Shown here: in pieces, positions 8,560-15,987 of the stretch
Numbering within the stretch: position 1 is the first letter of the stretch
How the letters are laid out: every line of letters starts with the position of its first letter
Assembly (NCBI GenBank): GCA_028288395.1
Contig: JAQBNV010000161.1
Coordinates: 1-26,422, forward strand
Source of the DNA: Adhaeribacter sp.
GTDB taxonomy: Bacteria; Bacteroidota; Bacteroidia; Cytophagales; Hymenobacteraceae
Reading direction: 5' to 3'
Length of the DNA stretch: 26,422 nt
Program-made: the position numbers and the translations under genes
The notes under the pieces: model-generated
The model's input: the letters and a program-made list of their open reading frames with translations, nothing else
What the model was told of the DNA's origin: nothing
Database searches by the model: none

Positions 8560-10503
8560 TTAAACAGATTTTATTTTTATTTCCAGGTTTTCAACCGATT
8601 CCATCAGGGTTTCCCATTGGCTGTTTTTGGCATCCAGGGCTTTTTTCACGGCTTCAAATTTTAAGGTTATATCTTTCAGCGAGGATATATTACTGTATAC
8701 CTTCGGATCGGCCAATTGCTTTTCGTACCCCGCCAACTCCTGCTCAAAATTTTGTACTTCCTGTTCTACCTGTTTCAACTGGGTGTTCAGGCGTTTCAAA
8801 TCCTGTTGCAGGCTGCCGTTTTGGTTGGCGGCAACTGGTTGTTTTTCTTCGGCAATAGGTTTAGGAGCGGGGGCAGGTGGTTTAATGCCGTTTTTACGGG
8901 CGTCTTTATCCCGTTGTTCCATAAAATATTCGTACTCGTGGTAAGTACCCGGATATTCTTTCAGCTGGTAATCATCAATATACCAGATTTTATTCGCTAC
9001 GTTTTCGACAAAATACCGGTCGTGGGAAATAACCACAAAAGTGCCTTCGTACTGCTCCAAAGCCTGAATCAGAATATTCACCGATTGCATGTCCAGGTGG
9101 TTCGTTGGTTCATCGAGCAACAGAAAGTTAGCTTCCGAAATAAGGGTTTTGGCCAATGCTACCCGCGATTTCTCACCACCCGATAAAACCTTTATTTTTT
9201 TGAATACCTGGTCGCCGGTAAACAGGAAGGAGCCCAGGATGGTACGTAGCTCCATTTCGTTGCGCTTGCTGCCGGCTTCAGTTAGTTCCTGCAGAATTTC
9301 GTTTTCTACGTTCAGCGACTCCAACTGATGCTGCGCGTAAAAAGCCATAATTACATTATGGCCCAACTGGCGCTTGCCTTCCACGGGCTCAGTACCCGCG
9401 ATAAGCCGCATGAGCGTAGATTTACCTTTACCATTGGCCCCAATTAAGGCAATTTTATCGCCCCGCTCAATATTTACGTTGGTATCCCGAAAAATCAATT
9501 TTTCGCCGTAACGTTTACTTATGTGCTCGAGGCGCAGAATATGACGTCCGGGTTGGGTATTAAACTGGAATTTAAAATTAACTTTTGGTGCGTCGGAAGC
9601 TACGTCTTCTATCCGCTCTAACTTATCCAACGCCTTTACCCGCGATTGGGCTTGCTTAGCTTTACTGGCTTTGGCTTTAAACCGCTCGATAAACCGCTCC
9701 GCCTGCCGTATCTGGGCCTGCTGGTTTTCGAAAGCGCCTTTCTGAATTTCGTTGCGCTGCTCTTTTTCTTCTAAATAAAAGCTGTAATTACCGGCATATA
9801 CATTTAATTTTTGCTGGGCCACCTCAACGGTCATGTTGGTGGTTTTATCTAAAAATTCCCGGTCGTGCGATACAATTACTACCGCGCCCTCGTAAGCTTC
9901 CAGGTAAGACTCCAGCCATTTAATAGAAGGTAAGTCCAGGTGGTTAGTAGGCTCATCGAGTAATAAAAGCGAGGGCTCCTGTAGTAATATTTTAGCCAGC
10001 ATTACCCGCATGCGCCACCCACCCGAAAAAGTTTTAAGCGGTTGCTGCAATTCCTGCGTAGAAAAACCTAAACCTTCGAGTATCTCCTCGGCTTTGCTTT
10101 GAATATTATAACCGTCCAGGGCTTCAAATTGCTCCTGAAACTTGGCTAGTTTATCTACCAGTTCGTCGCGGTAATCGGTTTCAAACTCCTGCAGTACCTC
10201 TTCTATTTTTTTCTGCAAAGCCAACGCTTCGGAAAAGGCTTGCATGGCCACCGATAAAATACTTTCGTGGGTATCGTACGATAATAAATCCTGGTTCAGA
10301 AAGCCCAGCGAAGTTTCCCGGCTCATCTGAATGGAACCGCTATCGGGTTTGTACTCCCCTACCAATACGCGCAGCAAGGTAGATTTACCGGTACCATTCA
10401 GCCCGATCAGGCCGATTTTATCTTTTGGTTTTATGTGTAAGTTGGCATCCTCGTACAAGGCCCGGCTGCCAAAATGAAAGCTGAGATTATTAATTGAAAT
10501 CAT
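8560..10503 (-). CDS. ABC-F family ATPase (ribosome-associated, Uup/YdiF-like)
   Basis: A 647-residue protein with two ABC domains and no membrane segments. First domain: Walker A GLNGTGKST at 34-42, signature FSGGW near 159-163, Walker B LLLLDEP with TNHLD at 179-190. Second domain: GANGKGKST at 355-363, LSGGEKSRVALA at 440-451, LLLDEPTNHLD from 461. The linker between them (about 245-300) is the charged helical P-site tRNA-interaction motif of ABC-F proteins. Residues 575-645 form a coiled coil like the Uup C-terminal domain. ABC-F proteins act on the ribosome E site to relieve stalls or give antibiotic protection; which one applies here cannot be told from sequence. It leads the operon with the DUF5103 gene. 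Confidence 0.93.
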   Translation of the reverse strand: MISINNLSFHFGSRALYEDANLHIKPKDKIGLIGLNGTGKSTLLRVLVGEYKPDSGSIQMSRETSLGFLNQDLLSYDTHESILSVAMQAFSEALALQKKIEEVLQEFETDYRDELVDKLAKFQEQFEALDGYNIQSKAEEILEGLGFSTQELQQPLKTFSGGWRMRVMLAKILLQEPSLLLLDEPTNHLDLPSIKWLESYLEAYEGAVVIVSHDREFLDKTTNMTVEVAQQKLNVYAGNYSFYLEEKEQRNEIQKGAFENQQAQIRQAERFIERFKAKASKAKQAQSRVKALDKLERIEDVASDAPKVNFKFQFNTQPGRHILRLEHISKRYGEKLIFRDTNVNIERGDKIALIGANGKGKSTLMRLIAGTEPVEGKRQLGHNVIMAFYAQHQLESLNVENEILQELTEAGSKRNEMELRTILGSFLFTGDQVFKKIKVLSGGEKSRVALAKTLISEANFLLLDEPTNHLDMQSVNILIQALEQYEGTFVVISHDRYFVENVANKIWYIDDYQLKEYPGTYHEYEYFMEQRDKDARKNGIKPPAPAPKPIAEEKQPVAANQNGSLQQDLKRLNTQLKQVEQEVQNFEQELAGYEKQLADPKVYSNISSLKDITLKFEAVKKALDAKNSQWETLMESVENLEIKIKSV

Positions 10504-10830
10504 GAAACGAATAGGTAATAAAATGCAAAGATATGGTTTTAAAGAGTATATAAATAATTCCCTTTCTAAAACCCTTCATCCGTAAGTATAAAATTATTTT
10601 AAGCCGCCGGCTAGTGTCACTTTTAAAGATAAATTAGGGTAAATTATGGGGTTTCCGAAGAAAATATTACTACATTTCAAACCGTTCGGCGGACGCATTT
10701 ACGTTAGTTATTATTTTAATTGCTTTTGCTTCTATTGCGGACATGGCTCGTACAGTAAGCCCGCGCGGGTAGCTTATAGCCAGTAGAAACGCTTTGATAT
10801 TTTTAATCAATTTAAACTTAAACCAAACAG
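10504..10830. other. Divergent intergenic region, no convincing gene
   Basis: 327 bp between the ABC-F gene (-) and the 2H gene (+), so it should hold two promoters. A 46-codon ORF runs on the plus strand from the ATG at 10646 and an 88-codon ORF runs on the minus strand at 10670-10936; neither shows a family I can defend, and the second overlaps the 2H gene. Confidence 0.4.
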
Positions 10831-11394
10831 GTGATTGCCATTGTATCCTTATTAGACGAAGAACATAGCCGGAAGGTGAAGTCGCTGATTGACCAGATAG
10901 AAGAGCATTTTGGCTTAACCGGGGTTCAGATGACACCTTATCCGCACATTACCTGGCTTTTAGCGGATTTAGGAGGAGAATTCCAAAACCTGAAAGAATG
11001 CTTAAGGCAAGTTGCTGGTAAAGCAGTTCCTTTTAATATTTTAACAACTGGTCTGGGTATTTTTACCGGCGAAAACCCGGTATTACACATTCCGGTGGTC
11101 CGGAACCAGGCTACAAATAATTTTCACTACGTATTATTCCGGCAAGTAAGCAAACTAGGTGTTGGTATTCCAAAATATTACCAGCCCGATGCCTGGGTAC
11201 CGCATTTTTCGTTGGCGCTCGCCGATACAAATCCCGAAGTGGTGGCCGAAATATTACAATGGCTGAACGAGCAAAATTTCAACTGGAACATCCACATCAA
11301 TAACCTGGCCATCATGACCCAATGCAATAACCGGTTTCTGAAAGAGGATGTCTTTTATTTTAAAAAACAGGCGGTAACCGCTTTACCCGGTTAA
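10831..11394 (+). CDS. 2H phosphoesterase / 2'-5' RNA ligase family protein
   Basis: A 187-residue protein from a GTG start. The two signature motifs of the 2H superfamily are present: H39-I-T in YPHITWLL and H125-F-S in WVPHFSLAL. These histidines line a bilobed active site that cleaves or, in reverse, joins 2'-5' or cyclic phosphodiesters in RNA or nucleotide derivatives. The size and HxT/HxS spacing fit the bacterial LigT/YjcG-like set, whose natural substrates are mostly unknown. It has no operon partner and is convergent with the deoxyhypusine-synthase-like gene. An ATG start would cut into the first strand (IAIVSLLD), so GTG is preferred. Confidence 0.8.
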   Translation: MIAIVSLLDEEHSRKVKSLIDQIEEHFGLTGVQMTPYPHITWLLADLGGEFQNLKECLRQVAGKAVPFNILTTGLGIFTGENPVLHIPVVRNQATNNFHYVLFRQVSKLGVGIPKYYQPDAWVPHFSLALADTNPEVVAEILQWLNEQNFNWNIHINNLAIMTQCNNRFLKEDVFYFKKQAVTALPG

Positions 11395-11476
11395 ATCTTA
11401 AAAATGTAGCCCCTGAATTAAGTTCAGCGGGCTATATTTCAAGTTATCAAATTATAACTATGCAGAACGCCTTGTT

Positions 11477-12448
11477 CTACATATCCAAAACAATCGCAAA
11501 TATCAGCGGGGCCACAATAGTGGCGTCCGATTCGATAATATACTTGGGGGTATCTTTACCTAATTTCCCCCAGGTAATTTTTTCGTTGGGCACGGCGCCG
11601 GAGTAAGATCCGTAGCTGGTAGTGGAATCCGAAATCTGGGCAAAATATCCCCACAAAGGCACGCCGGTACGTTGTAAATCCTGGTGCAGCATGGGCACTA
11701 CGCAAATAGGAAAATCACCGGCAATACCGCCGCCAATCTGGAAAAAGCCCATGGTAGATTCTTCTTTAGCCGTTTGGGTATACCAATCGGCCAGGTACAT
11801 CATGTACTGAATACCGGTTTTCATGGTATGCACATTTTTAATATCGCCGCTGATTACGTGGCCGGCATAAATATTACCTAAGGTAGAATCTTCCCAACCT
11901 GGCACAATAATCGGCAGGTTTTTCTTCGCCGCTTCCAGCATCCAGCTATTTTTGGGATCGATTTGGTAATATTGTTCTAAGTCGCCGGAAAGCAGAATCT
12001 GGTAAAAGAATTCGTGCGGGAAGTAAGATTTTCCTTCCTGATCGGCTTTAATCCAGAATTTTAGTACGGTATCTTCCAGGCGGCGCATGGCTTCCATTTC
12101 GGGAATACAGGTATCGGTTACCCGGTTCATGTGCCGGTTAAGCAGGTCTTCTTCGTCCTGGGCCGTTAAATCCCGGTAATGCGGAATCCGTTCGTAAAAA
12201 TCATGCGCTACCAGGTTAAAAATATCCTCTTCCAGGTTAGCGCCGGTGCAACTGATGGCATGAATTTTATCCTGCCGGATCATTTCGGCCAGAATAATGC
12301 CTAACTCCGCGGTGGACATAGCGCCAGCCAGTGTTACCAGCATTTTATTGCCATTAGCTAAATGGGTTTTATAACCTTCGGCAGCATCAATCAAAGCAGC
12401 CGCATTAAAATGACGGAAGTGATGTTTTAAAAACTGAGTTACCTGCAT
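11477..12448 (-). CDS. Deoxyhypusine synthase-like protein without the catalytic lysine
   Basis: A 323-residue cytoplasmic protein of the DHS family. Conserved parts include TLAGAMSTAELG at 39-50, CTGANLEEDIF at 67-77, PGWEDSTLGN at 183-192 (an NAD-binding block), IGGG at 238-241 and SGAVPNEKITWGKL at 283-296. Eukaryotic DHS moves the aminobutyl group of spermidine to a lysine of eIF5A by way of an enzyme lysine in the GGG-x-x-K-HH motif. Here the GGG is followed by IAGDFPI, so that lysine is absent. Bacteria have no eIF5A, so this subfamily must do something else, perhaps polyamine or NAD chemistry; the function is unknown. It is probably expressed alone: 195 bp separate it from hslV upstream. 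Confidence 0.85.
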   Translation of the reverse strand: MQVTQFLKHHFRHFNAAALIDAAEGYKTHLANGNKMLVTLAGAMSTAELGIILAEMIRQDKIHAISCTGANLEEDIFNLVAHDFYERIPHYRDLTAQDEEDLLNRHMNRVTDTCIPEMEAMRRLEDTVLKFWIKADQEGKSYFPHEFFYQILLSGDLEQYYQIDPKNSWMLEAAKKNLPIIVPGWEDSTLGNIYAGHVISGDIKNVHTMKTGIQYMMYLADWYTQTAKEESTMGFFQIGGGIAGDFPICVVPMLHQDLQRTGVPLWGYFAQISDSTTSYGSYSGAVPNEKITWGKLGKDTPKYIIESDATIVAPLIFAIVLDM

Positions 12449-12643
12449 TTTTTTTATTATCTTTTATTTTATAGTTGTTAAATATTACGCTTCAGAAATA
12501 TTAACTTCTGAAAAGTTAAAATGGTTTACTGCCTGGTGACGAATACCGGAAATTATCTATAATAATTGCTTTCGCGGATAAGTAAACCAGCCCTTAATAA
12601 CCCGAAAAGATCGGGTAAAATTCAATGTTTATATTAAATTTGG

Positions 12644-13189
12644 CTAAGTAGGCTTCTCTACAATCAGGTTGTGGTTGGTGAAAACACAGATATCAGCGGC
12701 AATATTTAAACCTTCGCGCACTATTTCTTCGGCGGTCAGATGCGGAGCATGTTTTTTCAGGGCGGTGGCTGCAGCCTGGGCAAACATACTGCCGGAGCCG
12801 ATGGAGGCAATGCCGTTATCGGGTTCCAATACATCGCCGGTGCCCGAAATTATCAGCAGTTCACTTTTATTAGCCACCACCATCATGGCTTCGAGCTTGT
12901 GCAGGTACCGGTCTTTGCGCCATTCTTTGGCCAACTCAATTGCCGCACGCTTCATGTTGTGACCAAAGGCGTTCAGTTTTTCTTCGAATTTTTCCAGTAA
13001 GGTAAAGGCATCGGCGGTAGAACCGGCAAAACCCGTAATTATTTTTCCATCCTGTAATTTCCGGATTTTTTTAACATTGCTTTTAGCAATGGTATTGCCC
13101 ATACTGGCTTGTCCGTCGGCGCCCAGGGCTACTTCGCCGTTGTGGAAAACACCCAGCACCGTGGTTGATCTTACTTGGGGGAGTGACAT
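12644..13189 (-). CDS. hslV: ATP-dependent protease proteolytic subunit HslV
   Basis: A 181-residue proteasome-like peptidase that forms a double ring capped by the HslU ATPase. The short leader MSLPQVRS precedes TTVLGV, so the mature N-terminal catalytic residue should be Thr9. Further family blocks are GEVALGADGQASMGNT, VKKIRKL, KIITGFAGSTADAFTLLEKFE, EWRKDRYLHKLEAMM and the C-terminal IAADICVFTNHNLIVE. Length is normal. hslU is not beside it in this window, as is common in Bacteroidota. It shares its strand with the DHS-like gene, but with 195 bp between them cotranscription is uncertain. Confidence 0.97.
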   Translation of the reverse strand: MSLPQVRSTTVLGVFHNGEVALGADGQASMGNTIAKSNVKKIRKLQDGKIITGFAGSTADAFTLLEKFEEKLNAFGHNMKRAAIELAKEWRKDRYLHKLEAMMVVANKSELLIISGTGDVLEPDNGIASIGSGSMFAQAAATALKKHAPHLTAEEIVREGLNIAADICVFTNHNLIVEKPT

Positions 13190-13344
13190 ATTTTATCTTT
13201 AATTTTCTTTTGAATCTGGTATTAATTATTCTCTATAACTTTAAGCGGCCTAAGCTTTGTTTAATTCTTTGCTAGTAGCGCTTTTTAGTCGAAAAGAAAC
13301 GCAAAGCTATCTCAAAAAATACAGTATTTTAAAATTTATTTCTT

Positions 13345-13926
13345 TTGAATATTTTAACTACTTCTGCCCGGACCGCTATTTGGGGCTACTGCTTTTTGCT
13401 ATTTTCCTGCTGCAACGATGCAGATTTAAAATTAAAATCACCCATAAAGGCCTGGATTCCTTACCGTGCCGTACAGGAAATAAAATTTAAAAGTCCGGCC
13501 GGCGATACCATTACATTTAAGGCCACCACGCAGGAACTAAACGAAAAGGGCAATGACAAGGCTTGCGGCACCTACGATATTCAAACCATCCAAACAGCGT
13601 TAACTTCCTACTCAGACCCAAGCGTAAGAACTATTATATCCATCAGCCACGAAGTAGTCGTTGGCATTAAAGTTATTAACCAGGTTACGAAAGACACCAA
13701 TCTGGATATTAAGTTCAATACGGTTTCGGGTTTGTTTATTTCGGATGACTTCCGGGATAAATATTTGCCCGAACTGCAACTCGACGGAAAAACGTATCAG
13801 GAGGTGCTCCATGTGTACGGCAATCAGGTACCCGGTAATCTGGATTTTGCGGATATTTTGTACGCTAAAAATATTGGATTAATTGGCTTTAAAACCTTCG
13901 ATGATAAATGGTATTTCTTGCTTTAA
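13345..13926 (+). CDS. Putative lipoprotein of unknown function
   Basis: A 193-residue ORF from a TTG start. Its N-terminus has a short hydrophobic stretch (AIWGYCFLLFSCCND) with LFSC as a plausible lipobox, so it is probably secreted and lipidated at Cys22. The rest is mixed and soluble, with strands such as EIKFKSPAGDTITFKATTQ and TIISISHEVVVGIKVIN and a C-terminal GLIGFKTFDDKWYFL. I recognise no family. The pattern resembles small Bacteroidota lipoproteins of unknown role. Upstream is the hslV promoter region (divergent), and downstream is the cruciform sequence that borders the toxin gene. The start is uncertain because no ATG occurs before the signal. Confidence 0.6.
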   Translation: MNILTTSARTAIWGYCFLLFSCCNDADLKLKSPIKAWIPYRAVQEIKFKSPAGDTITFKATTQELNEKGNDKACGTYDIQTIQTALTSYSDPSVRTIISISHEVVVGIKVINQVTKDTNLDIKFNTVSGLFISDDFRDKYLPELQLDGKTYQEVLHVYGNQVPGNLDFADILYAKNIGLIGFKTFDDKWYFLL

Positions 13927-13971
13927 AAATTAATAGACTATCCTGATATAGTGAATCTTGTAAAATGGTTA

Positions 13972-14016
13972 GTGTAAACGACGATGGAGGTCGTCGGCTG
14001 ATGCTGGCGTTTACAC
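13972..14016. repeat. Nested inverted repeat bordering the toxin-antitoxin pair
   Basis: GTGTAAACG (13972-13980) pairs with CGTTTACAC (14008-14016), and GACGA (13980-13984) pairs with TCGTC (13991-13995) inside it. There is no T-run on either side, so it is not a standard terminator. It lies 20 bp beyond the toxin stop codon and could be a cassette boundary or recombination site; the function is unknown. Confidence 0.5.
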
Positions 14017-14036
14017 ATTGTTGGCGGACGTGCTTT

Positions 14037-14381
14037 TTATTCTAAGTCAAGCACGATTTTGATGTTTTCTTTTATTTTATTCCTAGTTGAATCGTCTAAT
14101 TGACCAATTTTATGCAAGAGCCTAGAGTTGTCAATTGCTCTGATTTGGTCAATCATAATGTCGCAATCCTCTTTTACATTAGCTGTCCCTCGTTTCAGGT
14201 GAATTCTTAATATGTGTGATGCAGGCTGGACATTAGTGGTCACGGGGCAGACGACAGTAGATGGGTGGGATTTGTTAAGTAGGTCGGTTTGGATGATAAC
14301 GACGGGTCTTGCTTTTCCTGTTTTAGTTCCATTCCTTGGGTTTAAATCGGCAAACCAGAGTTCATACTGCTTAACTTTCAT
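14037..14381 (-). CDS. mazF: MazF/PemK-type endoribonuclease toxin
   Basis: A 114-residue toxin from the ATG at 14381 (a longer frame from 14396 would add five residues). It opens KQYELWFADLNPRNGTKTGKARPVVII, the beta-barrel core of MazF/PemK toxins, with a later TVVCPVTTN strand and DQIRAIDNSRLL near the C-terminus. These toxins cut mRNA at short sequence motifs. The start codon lies inside the last codons of the upstream antitoxin gene (11-nt overlap), so the two are translationally coupled. The AT-rich codon use (many AGA, ATA, GGA) differs from neighbouring housekeeping genes and suggests transfer. No terminator was identified; the nested inverted repeat lies just downstream. Confidence 0.88.
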   Translation of the reverse strand: MKVKQYELWFADLNPRNGTKTGKARPVVIIQTDLLNKSHPSTVVCPVTTNVQPASHILRIHLKRGTANVKEDCDIMIDQIRAIDNSRLLHKIGQLDDSTRNKIKENIKIVLDLE

Positions 14382-14601
14382 CGCCCAGCGCTTCAAATTC
14401 CGCTAATACTGAAAGAGAGTCTGAAGCTACAAGCTTTGATTCCTTGTCAAGCTGCTTCCTGAGGAGCTTTCGCTTTTGAAGCTTGTTGTAAAACGCCAAA
14501 GCTTCATTTATATATCTGTTTCTGTTTTTATTTATTTTGGACAGAATATGCTCTGTTTCCTGAAAAATATCGTCCTCCAGCTTTAATGATAAATTTTTCA
14601 T
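14371..14601 (-). CDS. Ribbon-helix-helix-type antitoxin partner of the MazF toxin
   Basis: A 76-residue protein. The N-terminus KNLSLKLEDDIFQETEHIL followed by NRNRYINEALAFYNKLQKR has the strand-helix-helix pattern of RHH DNA-binding antitoxins; the lysine-rich middle and acidic C-terminus (LAEFEALGDES) would wrap the toxin. It comes before the toxin and overlaps it by 11 nt. RHH antitoxins repress their own promoter, and paired palindromes GTATAC and GTATATAC lie just upstream. The left end of the IS element is 83 bp upstream of its start codon, so the IS may affect its expression. The assignment rests on context plus fold pattern. Confidence 0.8.
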   Translation of the reverse strand: MKNLSLKLEDDIFQETEHILSKINKNRNRYINEALAFYNKLQKRKLLRKQLDKESKLVASDSLSVLAEFEALGDES

Positions 14602-14622
14602 GCTAGTAAGTTTTACATAAAG

Positions 14623-14643
14623 GTATACTCTTTTTGTATATAC
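14623..14643 (-). promoter_or_regulatory. Likely antitoxin operator
   Basis: Two short palindromes, GTATAC at 14623-14628 and GTATATAC at 14636-14643, have centres 14 bp apart and lie 22-42 bp before the antitoxin start codon. RHH antitoxins usually bind such paired sites cooperatively. Inferred from position. Confidence 0.4.
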
Positions 14644-14684
14644 TACATGCTTTTGTTTTGTTTCTGTAAATATCCCTAAAAAAG

Positions 14685-14703
14685 GGACAGTTTAAAAGTA
14701 GAC
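14685..14703 (+). repeat. Left terminal inverted repeat of the IS3 element
   Basis: GGACAGTTTAAAAGTAGAC, identical to the complement of 15908-15926. Confidence 0.93.
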
Positions 14704-14733
14704 AAGAAAAGTGTTTATATTTAAACTGAACAG

Positions 14734-15024
14734 ATGAAAAAGAGCAGAATTAGCCAAACGCAGGTAGTAAAAGCTATCCAGGAAAATGAAGCCAGTCGCA
14801 AGCCGGAAGATATATGCCGGGAGTTGGAAGTTAGCCGGGCCACGTTCTACAAAAGGAAGAGCCGTTATGGGGGCATGGAAGCCTTCGCTGTAAAGCGGCT
14901 AAAAGAGTTAGCAGAAGAGAATAGCCGGTTAAAGAAGATGTATGCGGATTTGAGCCTGGACCATAACATCCTGAAGGAGGTTATCACAAAAAAGGGCTGG
15001 GGCTCTGGCAGCAAAAGCAATTAA
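14734..15024 (+). CDS. IS3-family transposase subunit OrfA
   Basis: A 96-residue DNA-binding protein. The N-terminal helix-turn-helix reads RISQTQVVKAIQENEASRKPEDICRELEVSRATFYKRKSRYGG, followed by a leucine-zipper-like helix (MEAFAVKRLKELAEENSRLKKMYADLSLDHNILKEVI) as in IS407-group OrfA proteins. At 14988-14994 the heptamer A-AAA-AAG lies exactly in the frame required for -1 slippage, so a fraction of ribosomes makes the OrfAB transposase and the rest end at 15024. Alone, OrfA usually binds the repeats and moderates transposition. Confidence 0.93.
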   Translation: MKKSRISQTQVVKAIQENEASRKPEDICRELEVSRATFYKRKSRYGGMEAFAVKRLKELAEENSRLKKMYADLSLDHNILKEVITKKGWGSGSKSN

Positions 15025-15881
15025 CCGAGGAGCATATTTCGGACTATGGCTTACCGGTTGCCAGGGCCTGCCGCTTAACCGGCCTGACCCGCTCGCACTT
15101 TTATTACCAGAGTTGCCGAGATGACTCAGAAGTAATTACGGCGCTGCAGGAGCTGGCTGATGCACATCCGGTATATGGTTTTCGCAAGCTGCTGGCTTAC
15201 CTGAAAAGAGCAGGAAAGCCGTGGAACCACAAGAAGGTGTACCGGGTCTATCAGCTCTTGAAGCTAAACAGAAAGAAAAAGGGCAAGCGAAGATTACCGG
15301 CACGGGTAAAGAACCCATTGGCTCAGCAAGTAACCCTGAACGGCAGTTGGAGCATGGACTTTATGAGTGACGGTTTGGCATCAGGTAATAAATTCAGGAC
15401 TTTGAATGTAATAGATGATTGTAACCGGGAGGCATTAGTCATTGAGATAGCCTCCTCTATCACGGCAAAAAGAGTAACCCGAACCTTGGAACAGCTGATT
15501 GACTGGCGCGGTAAGCCAGCCGCAATACGGGTAGATAACGGGACAGAATTTACCAGTGCTGATTTTACTAATTGGTGTAAAAAGGAAGAGATTACCATTC
15601 AATACACCCAGCCGGGAAAGCCCATGCAAAATGGTTTTATTGAACGCTTCAATGGCAGTTACCGCCGGGAAATATTATCGGCTTACCTGTTCTTTGACTT
15701 AGAGGAGGTCCGAGCGTTAACTACCCAGTGGATGGAAGAATATAATACCCGCAGGCCTCATGAAGCGCTGGGTAATCTTACCCCGAGCGAATGGCCCAGA
15801 AAAAACAGAAGTGGAAATATGGAAAACTTGCCTCTGCCCACAGGGCCCACACCGCAAGTTTACCACAGTCCCACTTCATAG
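14994..15881 (+). CDS. IS3-family transposase OrfB part (made by -1 frameshift from orfA)
   Basis: In the -1 frame the reading continues GLGLWQQKQLTEEHISDYG without a stop to 15881, so the fusion of 14734-14994 with 14994-15881 gives about 382 residues. An HTH_21-like part (YGLPVARACRLTGLTRSHFYY, later HPVYGFRKLLAYLKR) precedes the rve integrase core. The catalytic triad is visible: Asp in WSMDFMSD, Asp in RVDNGTEF and Glu in GFIERFNGSYRREIL, with the usual basic residue after the Glu. The C-terminus has YNTRRPHEALGNLTPSEW. No in-frame stop or deletion was found, so the enzyme looks functional. A GTG at 15237 is an internal codon, not a true start. Confidence 0.93.
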   Translation, partial: GLGLWQQKQLTEEHISDYGLPVARACRLTGLTRSHFYYQSCRDDSEVITALQELADAHPVYGFRKLLAYLKRAGKPWNHKKVYRVYQLLKLNRKKKGKRRLPARVKNPLAQQVTLNGSWSMDFMSDGLASGNKFRTLNVIDDCNREALVIEIASSITAKRVTRTLEQLIDWRGKPAAIRVDNGTEFTSADFTNWCKKEEITIQYTQPGKPMQNGFIERFNGSYRREILSAYLFFDLEEVRALTTQWMEEYNTRRPHEALGNLTPSEWPRKNRSGNMENLPLPTGPTPQVYHSPTS

Positions 15882-15907
15882 TAGTAATAGTAATGTATTT
15901 TGAATTA

Positions 15908-15926
15908 GTCTACTTTTAAACTGTCC
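15908..15926 (-). repeat. Right terminal inverted repeat of the IS3 element
   Basis: Perfect complement of 14685-14703; ends 61 bp from the stop codon of the permease gene. Confidence 0.93.
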
Positions 15927-15987
15927 TATTTATGGGGTACTGACAATGCCGCAATATTTCTGGCGGTAATATTTTAGAAAGGTTTCC

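Larger units (their letters stand above)
14685..15926 (+). mobile_element. IS3-family insertion sequence (IS407-like), 1242 bp
   Basis: Bounded by perfect 19-bp inverted repeats GGACAGTTTAAAAGTAGAC (14685-14703) and its complement (15908-15926). It contains orfA and orfB joined by a -1 frameshift site, the standard IS3 layout. No direct repeat is visible at the flanks (AAAAG outside the left end, TATTT outside the right), so the target duplication has decayed or the ends were rearranged. All parts needed for activity look intact. It lies between the toxin-antitoxin promoter and the 3' end of the TauE permease gene. Confidence 0.93.

Noticed and set aside
10646..10786. 46-codon plus-strand ORF between the ABC-F and 2H genes
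   Set aside because: Rich in Cys, Phe and Tyr with no family pattern; it overlaps another equally weak ORF and lacks support.
10670..10936. 88-codon minus-strand ORF whose end (PRGLTVRAMSAIEAKAIK) vaguely recalls an HPr protein
   Set aside because: It overlaps the 2H phosphoesterase start on the other strand, the HPr-like His motif is missing and the rest has no HPr pattern.
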